Below, in pieces: positions 1-11,314 of a DNA stretch of 13,878 nt. A model generated the notes under the pieces. That model saw nothing but the letters and a program-made list of their open reading frames with translations. It searched no databases and was not told the DNA's origin. The position numbers and the translations under genes were made by a program. This DNA is from Ettlia oleoabundans (lineage: Eukaryota > Chlorophyta > Chlorophyceae > Chlamydomonadales): assembly GCA_019693395.1 (NCBI GenBank), contig JAAMXP010001538.1, positions 1 through 13,878 of the forward strand. Reading direction: 5' to 3'. Each line of letters starts with the position of its first letter. Positions within the stretch are counted from its first letter, which is position 1.

Positions 1-3486
<3,486 letters not shown>

Positions 3487-3888
3487 GCAGCCCACTGTAC
3501 TTGTTTGAAATCAAGAGCAGCCCATGGATGAGGCGAGGCACGCAGGCTGTGCTGGCTTGAACCCAGCTGTGTTCCTTGCATGCCAGAGTGCCTTGCTGTT
3601 CTGTGCTGGCATTGGTCGCTCATCATTTCATTGATCTCATGGGCAGTGGTGCCTGAAACAAAGGGTGCTTCCACTTCAAACATGCTACAACAATACATCA
3701 GGTGACATCAGCAGGCGGGTAAGCAGCTGGGTACAAAGTAGGACACAGCGTGCATGAAACAGCAGGGTGTTGAACTGGGCCTCCGCTGTGCACAGGGGTG
3801 CTCATCGCCAAAGTAGGACCGCCATCCTAGCGATGCCCTAGCTCGTATGTGCTGGCAGCGATGCTGCCTCACCAGGTCCGGCGCAGCG
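3487..3888. other. convergent intergenic spacer (3' UTRs of NEMF and RPAP1)
   Basis: The 402 bp between the NEMF stop (3486) and the RPAP1 stop (3889) hold no conserved coding sequence. Both transcripts must end in or beyond it. The usual green-algal polyadenylation motif TGTAA does not occur here on the plus strand, and its complement TTACA does not occur either. The nearest plus-strand TGTAA is 3896-3900, inside the last RPAP1 codons. I see no strong hairpin or repeat. Confidence 0.6.
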
Positions 3889-6800
3889 TCATGCTTGTAA
3901 TGCGAAGCGCAGCACTGCCGCTGCATCCATACCCACATTGCTGCACGCGGCCTCGATGGCTTGCACGCGCTCCCTGCTGACGGCGTCTGAGGGCTGCCCC
4001 GCGGCTGTGTCCCAGCGGAGCAGCATCCCCAGCAGGCGCAGCAGCGGTAGGTGCCGGGGAGCCGCACCGCTCTGACTGCTAGTGCTGGAACAGCAGCGCT
4101 GCAGGATGGTGCACAGCAGCGCTTTCTGCTGTGATTCCTGTGTTGCGTTGTCGTGCGCATCATTGGCTGAATCAGGGAAGCAGGCACGAGCCAGACGGTG
4201 CAGCACCAGAGGCACCGCCGCAGAACAGCCGGCAAAGCAGCCACCGTCGCCCTCCAAAGCGCTCCGGGCATCGGCTCCATGTACGGGACTGCTGGGGCTG
4301 GCAGCTGCCAGGCAGCGCTCCAGACGCCCTTCCGTCAGCAGCTTCACATACAGATCCAACTCCTTTCTGCCGCTGCTGTGCATGCTGCTGACAGGTGCAC
4401 CAGCCCCGAAGCAGGCAGCCCCAAAGCCAGCGCCCCCGCCAGACGTGTGCATGGCGTTGGGCCCATGTAGGTACGCTGCTGCTGGGCCGGGCAGCAGGTG
4501 CAGCGGGGGCAGCAGGTGCAGTGCCTGGTCCTCTGCTAAGCTGTGAAGGACCTCCAGCTGCAACATGGGGGGGGGGGGGGGACGAGGGGCTCTGGCTCGC
4601 AAACAAGAGTGATGGCCGGCTGTGATTTATGTGGACCAAGCAGAATAGCCACAGGGAGCAGTAGTGCACGAGCCCAGGAGACCCAGAGGCCGTAAAGGAC
4701 AAGTGGCAGCCACGTGAGAGCAGCACCGACAACCCATTAATCAGGCAGCCAGCATAGCAGCTTGGTGGGTTGCCCACCACCCCCTCACCTGGACATCCAG
4801 GGGGACGGTGCGCCGCAGCAGGGTGCCCAGCGATGCGCCAAACAGCAGGTCGCCGTAGCTGACCGCGGCAAAGTGCTGAGCCACCTGACGCGCCTCCTGC
4901 TGCTGCCAACAACACCCGTCCCACTCGCCGCCAGCTGACACACCTGCCGCACCGGCGCTGCTGCTGCTGCTGCTGCAGCTGGCTGCAGTGGAGCAGTAGC
5001 GGTGCATAAGCGCCCCAAGGCACCAGCGTGCTAGCGGCTGCTCCCACGCCTGCTCCTCCTCCGTGTTCACCGCACCTGCACCGCCAGGCACCACGCCGCT
5101 GCCTGAAGCCAGCTGATTGCGGTCACCAAAAGCCAGCAACACAGCGGATCGTAGCTTGCTCTCTGCCACTGCCGCTGGCGACAGCTGTGTGCCTGCCAAG
5201 CTGCCTAGCTGCTGCTCCTCCCAGCCCAGCGCCAGCAGCAGCGCACAGCTGGCAGCCGTGGCAGGGTCTGCTGCGACGCCCGCGTCAGGTGGCGGCACTG
5301 GAAGCTCAGACAGCATCCAGTTGGGTGGGAGTGGCAGCCGGGAACCTATGGGCAGCAGGGGCAGGGACCCCGTGTCAGCTGAGGCCTGGCAGGCAGGTTT
5401 GCAGGCAGACAGCATGAGGGGACCATATTCCTGCCATGGTGGCAGCATCAGATGCCGCAGATCTGTGTTGTGAGCAGGTTGGCTGTGCCGCCACATGATG
5501 GCATCAGATGCATGCACCAATGTGTTGTGCTCACCCTCAGGACGCAGGACAGCGCTACTTGCAGGCGGCTCCAGGGCTGCTGCCGCCGCATGCTCCTCCC
5601 CGCCTTCCTGCCCCCTGTCGGGCACCAGCGCCAGCCAGTTGGCTGCGTAACCAGGCAGCAGCAGGGATGACAGCTGCCGCACCGCTGGCAGCGCAGGCGG
5701 GCGCACAGGCTGACCGGCGTGCAGGCCAATGCTGCCAGTGCCTGTGGCGTTGCCGGCGCTGCTGGCCAGCTGCCCCACCTTGCTGCCGGCTGCTGCCTCC
5801 AAGCATGCTGCCGCTGCTGCGCAAGTGGTGGCCAACTGGCTGGGGCCCAGCAGCACAGCCATCACCTGCAGCGCCGCAGCCTCATCCCCCGCTGGTAGCA
5901 GCTGCAGCAGAGCCAGCCCGGTATCTGTTGCTCCGGCACGCAAGGCCACCCCATCCACCCCAGCAGCTTGTTCTCCGCAGCCAGTCCTGACACGTGCGAC
6001 TGCCTGCAGCCCCACAACTGCAGCACGTGCCAGGGGCAGCACATGCATCTGCCTTGCCGCATCCCAGGGCTGCAACAACGTGGCGTCAGTGTGCGTCGCC
6101 GCCTGCAAAAACCTGGCTGCCGACCCCTCACTGAACAGCGGTGCCAGCAAGGCGGCGACCGCTTCTGCTGCCTGTTGTGGGGCTAGGAAGGTGTGCGCCA
6201 GCCTGGAAACTGCCACTGCCAGCTCAGCAGTGGCAGACACCTGGCCAGCCATGCGAGCACCGCTGCTGCTGCTGGCAGGGTGGAAGCTGCCCTCATCCTG
6301 CGCCTGCCAGGTAGAACCGCACCCTCCAACCAGCTGCCTCAGGAGGGCCCCTACTGTGTGCATCAGGAGGGGTGGCTGGCTGGCGACGCCCGGCCCGGTG
6401 GTCTCAGGGGTGGCTGTTGCCGGCAGCAGGCCCAGCTTGGTCAGCTGTTGCGCCGCCTCCGCCTTGTCTGCCGCTGTGTGCCAAACCTGCACACCCCAGT
6501 AGCTGCCAACAAAGTGCAAGCAGGCAGCCAAGGTGCCAAGCATCACCACCACCTGCCCATCACCGCCACTTGACGCCGCTAAAAGGGCTGGGTATGGGCT
6601 TGCACCGCCTCGATACCGCCCCGCAGCCCCGCACTCAGACCCCGGCGTCTCAGTGCCGCTGCCACCCCCACTGCAGCTGCTTGCGGTGCAGAAACCGAGG
6701 AGGTGCTGCCAGGGCAGCTGCGCCAGCCAGGTCACCGCGCCTTGAGCCAGCGCGGCGGCACACTGAGGGCTGACCTGCGCGTCCTGGGGCTCACTCCTGC

Positions 6801-9800
6801 ACAGCAATCGGTGCACAAAGCCGCCCAGTAGTGCACAGCAGCGGTGACGTATGTGGAGGGTACGTAGAAGGGGCATGTGCGCCGGGGACAGGGCAGGTGA
6901 GCTACCTGGGGAAGCAAGCGCTGCAGTGGCATCCAACCCATGTGGCTCCTCACCTAGCAGCATGCCAGCACAGCTGGGCCGCCGTGGAGTAGGCCTCACG
7001 AGCCACACACCACTGCTGCACCTGCTCCTGTGACAGCGCCTGTGCCTGGCCTGCAGCCGCTATCACCAGTGCCTCCGGCGCTGGCGGTGGTGGTGCGAAG
7101 AAGGTGCATAGAGAGGGGTATGCATCATCCAGCAGCGCCAGATAGAAACCGTGCTGAGCAAAGCAGCGCCAGAGGCGCAGGGCCTCGGTCAGCTGGCCCA
7201 ACTGCCTTACACTCCTGATGCTGCTGCTGCTGCTGCTACTGGCATTGGCAGGGGTGCTATCGCGCGCTGCCCTTGCCTCCGTGCTGCTCCCTTCGAGCGC
7301 TGCGGGGCGCAGCAGGTGGTCAAGGGCGAATCGTGTGAGTCCCTCCTCCGCCAGCCGCCGCGCAGCTGCCTTGCTGGAAGCCGCCAGCTGGCGCAGCAGG
7401 CGCAGCGCCTTGGGGCGTGCGGCATAGAACGCCGCTGATGCCGGGTCTGCACCCACCGCGCAAATGGTAGCCAACTGAAAGAGATGGCATCAGCTGCGGA
7501 CAGAGTTGTTGCAGCATGGCGTGCGACCCCCTACCTGCCGGCCGCTCTTGCCACCTCACCAGGCCTTGCCCGGAAATGCGAGCGGATGCAGGCATGCGTG
7601 CGCAGTTGCCCCCCACTTGCCATCCACCACTGCTGGAAGAGCAAGTGGGCACGTGCCTCACCAGTTGCAACTTCTGCACCCGCGCGACCTCCGGCGCCCC
7701 CATCTGGCACCGCTGGAGGTGGTGGTGCATCCAGCAGCCCCTTAAGAGCGTCCAGCATGCCGGGCGCATCCAGCACCCTGTCCGCCACATCCTTGCCCGC
7801 TTGGCAGCACCTGCACCCCGGCAGGGACGACAGGAACACCGTGCGGTCAGCCCACCCAGCAAGTCTGCAAGCCGAGCAGCCACGGCAAGGTTTGCAGCTA
7901 CGTCACCTGACCTCTATATAAGCAATGCACGCCGTGCGGAACGAAGCTGCACACGCACACCAGCTGAGTCCAAGCGAGGTGCACCTGACAAGTATTGACA
8001 GCAGGGGCTCGGCTGCAGCCGCGACGCGTGCAGGGCCCATCAGGTAGGCGGCGCGCTCCGGCAGCTGCATATGCAGCAAGCCTGCAAGGTAAGGCGGCAA
8101 GCAGGGCGGGGAAACAGCAGCAGGCATTGTCACAAGTCGGTGTGACAAGCACACGAGACAGGTAGTTTTTGGCCCTTTGCCTGGTAGGTTATAGCAGCAG
8201 GATCACGGAAAACCTAGCCAACCGCGGCGGCGCAGCAGGCGGCGCAGCAGCACCAGGGAGGGGTGCCACCTGTGAGCGGGTCCACCTTCGCCAGCTGCCG
8301 CTCGTCCAGCGTCTCGTCACTCTCCTCGCTGCCTTCACCCTCAGCGCCTGCCTCGCCACCCCTGCTATGGTGCCCAGGGTGCATTGGTGCTGCCACCGAC
8401 GCGCTGCTGGCAGTGGGGCGCTGCAGTGAGCAGACGGTAAGCAGGTAGGTTCGAGACAGGGAGTCGCCTGATATCTCAAGTCAATGTGAGCGTATCCAAC
8501 ATAGCAGAGACGTGATTTTCACACACGCCCCACCCCTCCCATCGTAGCCGGCACCCCACCTGCATATGGCGCATCGGGGCTGCGGGCCAACCAGTGAGCG
8601 ACGCAGCGTCCGCCGCCTCAGCAGCCTCCTCCTCGGCAGCACCAGCCGGCCCTGCGGCCCCCACCAGCACTCCCAGCGCCTCTGCCGCTGCCGCTGCAAC
8701 AGCAGGATGTGAGTCATCCAAAGAGCGGCGCAGCAGCAGCACCACCTCGGCAGTGTGCAGAGCGTGGTGCCACATCGCCACCCACTGCACCTTAGGTGCT
8801 GTTGCGCCTTGTTGTTGCTGCTGCTGAAGTTCTGCCGCAACAGCAGGCGGCAGCGGCACGCAGGTGGGGGTGCCATGTGCCGCGCTGGGCCTGCTGTGCG
8901 CCAGCACCGCTGCCAGCAGGCGCAGCGCCAGCACGCGCTGCTGTGGCAGCCTGCTGCGCGCCAGCAAGCACGCCTCTTGCACGCTGTAACCCTCAACAGC
9001 CATCCCCTCATTCAGCCTGCACGCAACAGAAACACCGGAAGATGCGGATGCTCGATTGATAGAAGCAGTGTCAAGATTTGTGTGAGATGTCGGCTGTTGA
9101 GCCATGCGCCACTGCTGCGAGAGCTGGCACCCAGCTTACTGATAACTTAACCCGCCTTCTAATCGACTGGGCCGTTTAGAACAGCCAGCCTTTCATATGA
9201 ACAGTTCCCAGTACCTGCTCACCTGAGGGGGTCCCGCTCCGCCACGTCAGCAGGTGCCACATCAGAACCAATGCCAGCCGGGCGCAGCCCCACAACCCTG
9301 CCATTGATGTCGAAACGAAGCCTGCTGGCCCAATCGGCGGCGGAAGCTTCGGAAGGTCGGGTCTCGTTCAGTGGTTGATGATGGCGCTGTTGCTGCCTGG
9401 GCGGCTGTACGTGCTTTGCATCATGTGGCGTGTTCATCGCGCCTCCACCACTGCTGGCGGAGGTAGATGGCAGCTGTGTGGCAGCCTGCTGCCCAGCTGT
9501 GGCATGTGAGGCGCTGCCAGGGACTGCTGCTGCTGTTGGTGGTGATGCTGCCGCTGTTCTTGTCTTGTGGGCGCCGCGACGCCGCAGGAACTCGATAGCT
9601 GCAGGGGGGAACCGATGCACAGCTTCCTCCCTCGCCTCTGCCACCTGCTCAGCTGACATGGCAGCCAGCAAATGCCGATTCTCTGCGTCTATCTGCGCCT
9701 CCTCACTCAGAGGGACGCGTCCAGCACCTCCGGCTGCAAATGGTGGCATGGCAGTCGGCATGGCAGCTGAGGCAGGTGCCGCCACAGCAGTGTCGGCGGC

Positions 9801-10359
9801 ACGCTGGCGCTGCCTACCCAGCGCAAATTTGGAAAGCTTGCGGTGTGTGGCCTCGGGAAATGCGGCAGAGGCAGCAGGTGCAGCTGTTGGCGGGCAAGGT
9901 GGCTCTGGTGCTGATGCCGCCCGCTCCTGCACTTCCCCTACAATGCCCCGCATCGCCGTCTGCATTGCCGCTAGCAGGTCTGCATCTGCATCTTGCTGCG
10001 ATTGAGATGCAGGGTGACCACCCTGGCATTGGGGCCCATGCTCACGACAGCTGCTGGTATGCTGGTTAGGCTGGGGCGCGGCCGACGGCAGACGGCTGGC
10101 GGGACTGGCACTGTCTGCTGATGCTGCGGCTGGACGGCGGATGCGCGTGACTTTTGCTGCCGGTCGCACGTCACCTTGGGCCCTGCTGGATGCGAATTGG
10201 TCCTGCATGTGAAGGCGGGAAACGGGGCTGTGCCATCACTTCGGCATGGCATCCGCGCTAAAGTGAATTGCTGGGAATCTTCGAAGAAACATCACGCAAT
10301 ACCTGCAGCCGCAGCAACTCTTCCTCATCGTCAACCGCAATGTCCCTTTGTCGCTGCAT
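3889..10359 (-). CDS. RPAP1 homologue (IYO/MINIYO), RNA polymerase II-associated protein 1
   Basis: RPAP1 binds RNA polymerase II and supports its assembly and nuclear import; the plant orthologue IYO also promotes cell differentiation. Exons in transcript order are 10359-10303, 10202-9223, 9016-8560, 8420-8270, 8081-7985, 7864-7662, 7446-6954, 6796-4789 and 4557-3889 (stop TGA at 3891-3889). The total is 5115 nt, about 1704 residues, longer than the human (1393) and Arabidopsis (about 1465) proteins because of Ala/Gln/Ser-rich linkers. The N-terminus EEELLRLQDQF matches human EVDLLHFQSQF. RPAP1_N lies near residues 190-230 (IDAENRHLLAAMSAEQ, IEFLRRRG). RPAP1_C lies near 312-385 (RFDINGRVVG, AERDPLR, GYSVQEACLLARS). 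Then come LLRRSLDDSHP, GLLHMQLPERAAYLM, LLSILVRLAG, KALRLLRQLAASSKAAA and VACLHFVGSYWG-like repeats. Near the end HFAAVSYGDLLFGASL matches human HFEAVSFGDHLFGALV. The start at 10359 is chosen because it leaves about 10 residues before EEELL as in human; in-frame ATGs at 10449 and 10479 are alternatives. The joins at 7446/7662 and 6796/6954 are the least certain. Confidence 0.94.
4558..4788 (-). other. last RPAP1 intron, with a C15 acceptor tract
   Basis: The donor CAG/GTGAGG at 4789/4788 and acceptor TTGCAG ending at 4558 join PLDVQ to LEVLHSLAEDQ in phase 0, as the family alignment requires. The acceptor is preceded on the transcript strand by 15 consecutive C (plus-strand G run at 4567-4581), interrupted from the AG only by ATGTTGC. 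Confidence 0.85.
4567..4581 (+). repeat. G15 homopolymer
   Basis: Fifteen consecutive G on the plus strand, inside the last RPAP1 intron. It forms the pyrimidine tract of that intron on the transcribed strand. Homopolymers of this length are prone to length error in sequencing and to slippage in vivo, but the run is intronic and does not affect the reading frame. Confidence 0.95.
7220..7241 (-). repeat. (CTG/CAG)n tract encoding poly-Ser in RPAP1
   Basis: A short run of CTG units on the plus strand reads on the minus strand as consecutive AGC serine codons. It falls in an unconserved linker between the ALRLLRQLAASSKAAA helix and the RQLGQLTEALRLW helix of RPAP1. Similar poly-Ser and poly-Gln tracts occur at about 4957-4978 and 8811-8827 in the same gene. 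All keep the frame open and lie between conserved helices. Confidence 0.8.
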
Positions 10360-10487
10360 GTCGATGTGGTGGCACAGTGGTCTGAATCTTACATCCACGC
10401 TGTGGAGTTGGCCATAGGTAAGTGGGTTTCGACTTACAGCATGCACCATAGTGAGCTGGCGTCGCCACGCTTGGCGCATACCGTCGC

Positions 10488-11042
10488 TTAGGAAACATGA
10501 GGGTTCCCGCCATCATTGGCATTCTTCCCGCCATCATTGGCATTTATCAGCATTGGCACACACACTCTGGTCAATTGGGATGACAAGGCAACAGCCCATG
10601 GGACCCCAGGCCTCATGCGCAAATGCGCAACTGAGAGGGCAGCCAGGCAGTTGGGTGGTGGAGGAAGGAGTTGCCCATGGGCCAGTTGCAGGTTGCACCA
10701 TCGGCCACCAACCTTTAGGATTGTGACCAGTGTAACACCCATCCGTATCAAGCGTTCCAACCGGCACCTCAGCCGAAGCAGATTTTCCCCAATGGTAGCA
10801 AGGGGTATGGGGTTCTCAATGGTATTCGAGGTGCTGCATCGGCGTGCAGACAGCTGCTCCCCTGTGCGCTTAGCATCTACAGCCACAAGCATTCTGGCTA
10901 AGTAATGGTTGTTATTGTATGCCAGTAGATCGGTACGGTGTTGCATGCTGAGGCAAGGGTCCAAAAGACGGTGCAGTGACAGTAAGTAGCGGCAACTGCT
11001 GTTACCAGCACTGTCTGGCACAGCGCTCTTTGGCTGGTGCAT
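10488..11042 (-). CDS. unrecognised ORF, 184 codons, between RPAP1 and MenA
   Basis: The ORF opens with ATG at 11042-11040 and ends with TAA at 10490-10488; the open frame starts at about 11084 just after an upstream TAA. I do not recognise the product. Its residue composition is balanced (for example CRYLLSLHRLLDP, HYLARMLVAVDAKRTGEQ, GENLLRLRCRLERLI) and it is not the Ala/Gly/Pro-rich type seen in chance ORFs of this window. Its third codon positions use A and T much more than the neighbouring genes. The last residues, NANDGGKNANDGG, are encoded by a 20-bp direct repeat. It lies upstream of RPAP1 on the same strand but in a different frame, and its 3' end shows no donor that would splice into RPAP1 exon 1. 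It could be a small lineage-specific gene, a decayed mobile-element fragment, or chance. Confidence 0.3.
   Translation of the reverse strand: MHQPKSAVPDSAGNSSCRYLLSLHRLLDPCLSMQHRTDLLAYNNNHYLARMLVAVDAKRTGEQLSARRCSTSNTIENPIPLATIGENLLRLRCRLERLIRMGVTLVTILKVGGRWCNLQLAHGQLLPPPPNCLAALSVAHLRMRPGVPWAVALSSQLTRVCVPMLINANDGGKNANDGGNPHVS
10504..10544. repeat. 2x20-bp direct repeat with E2F-like and CCAAT-like cores
   Basis: The unit ttcccgccatcattggcatt occurs perfectly at 10504-10523 and 10525-10544, a 21-bp period or two helical turns. TTCCCGCC resembles the E2F/DP core, and ATTGG is an inverted CCAAT box. On the RPAP1 strand each copy reads CCAAT first, then GGCGGGAA, 145-185 bp upstream of the proposed RPAP1 ATG. 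A third ATTGG follows at 10552-10556. Function is inferred from motif likeness only. Confidence 0.7.
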
Positions 11043-11290
11043 CTGCGTTGCCGCATTGGCGAACTGGGACACCCCCCTTGCCTTATTTGTTACTCTAGGG
11101 GCTGTAAACCTCTGAGTAGTAAATTATGGTTTGGCCTGCTCTGTGGCACTGTGATGCGGTACAGGTTGTGCCGCGCTGCTGGTGGCGGCAGTCGCAGGAC
11201 AGTGAATGTACTGCTCCCAGGTTCATGGCCCCATCTGGCGGTGCATTGCGGTCTTGCTTTGTAATTGTAATGACCACTGGAGGCTCTGCG

Positions 11291-11306
11291 CGTGTAACGT
11301 AACACG
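11291..11306. promoter_or_regulatory. ACGT-centred near-palindrome before MenA
   Basis: CGTGTAACGTAACACG has perfect 5-bp arms (CGTGT/ACACG) around a core containing ACGT, with 14 of 16 positions symmetric. It lies 9-24 bp before the proposed MenA ATG. ACGT cores are typical binding sites of plant bZIP factors, but this may also lie in the 5' UTR. Regulatory use is inference. Confidence 0.35.
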
Positions 11307-11314
11307 TAGCAGGC

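Larger units (their letters stand above)
10360..11314. promoter_or_regulatory. divergent promoter region of RPAP1 (minus) and MenA (plus)
   Basis: The region separates the putative RPAP1 start (10359) from the putative MenA start (11315) and should contain both 5' UTRs and promoters. It is less GC-rich than the coding parts. Visible elements are a 2x20-bp direct repeat (10504-10544), several ATTGG (inverted CCAAT) motifs between 10516 and 10576, a tandem ATGCGCAA pair (10615-10630), two CCCATGGG palindromes 79 bp apart (10595-10602, 10674-10681), and an ACGT-centred near-palindrome just before MenA (11291-11306). I see no clear TATA box at a convincing distance for either gene. Confidence 0.55.

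Noticed and set aside
4082..6502. Several plus-strand ORFs of 90-257 aa
   Set aside because: All are antisense to the large RPAP1 exons 3889-4557 and 4789-6796, which align with RPAP1 over their length. The plus-strand translations show no family resemblance.
6797..6953. Possible extra RPAP1 exon (LRTLHIRHRCCALLGG)
   Set aside because: The upstream exon meets an in-frame TGA at 6950, and the inner acceptors near 6906 and 6924 do not keep phase. The GTGAGG donor at 6953 with the acceptor ending at 6797 does keep phase and leaves conserved sequence on both sides.
8448..8460. tRNA B-box-like GGTTCGA
   Set aside because: There is no matching A box, acceptor stem or anticodon arm around it, and it lies in the RPAP1 intron 8421-8559.
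9430..10005. Plus-strand ORF of 191 aa
   Set aside because: It is the antisense of the RPAP1 exon holding the RPAP1_N motif, with Ala/Ser/Cys-rich low-complexity content only.
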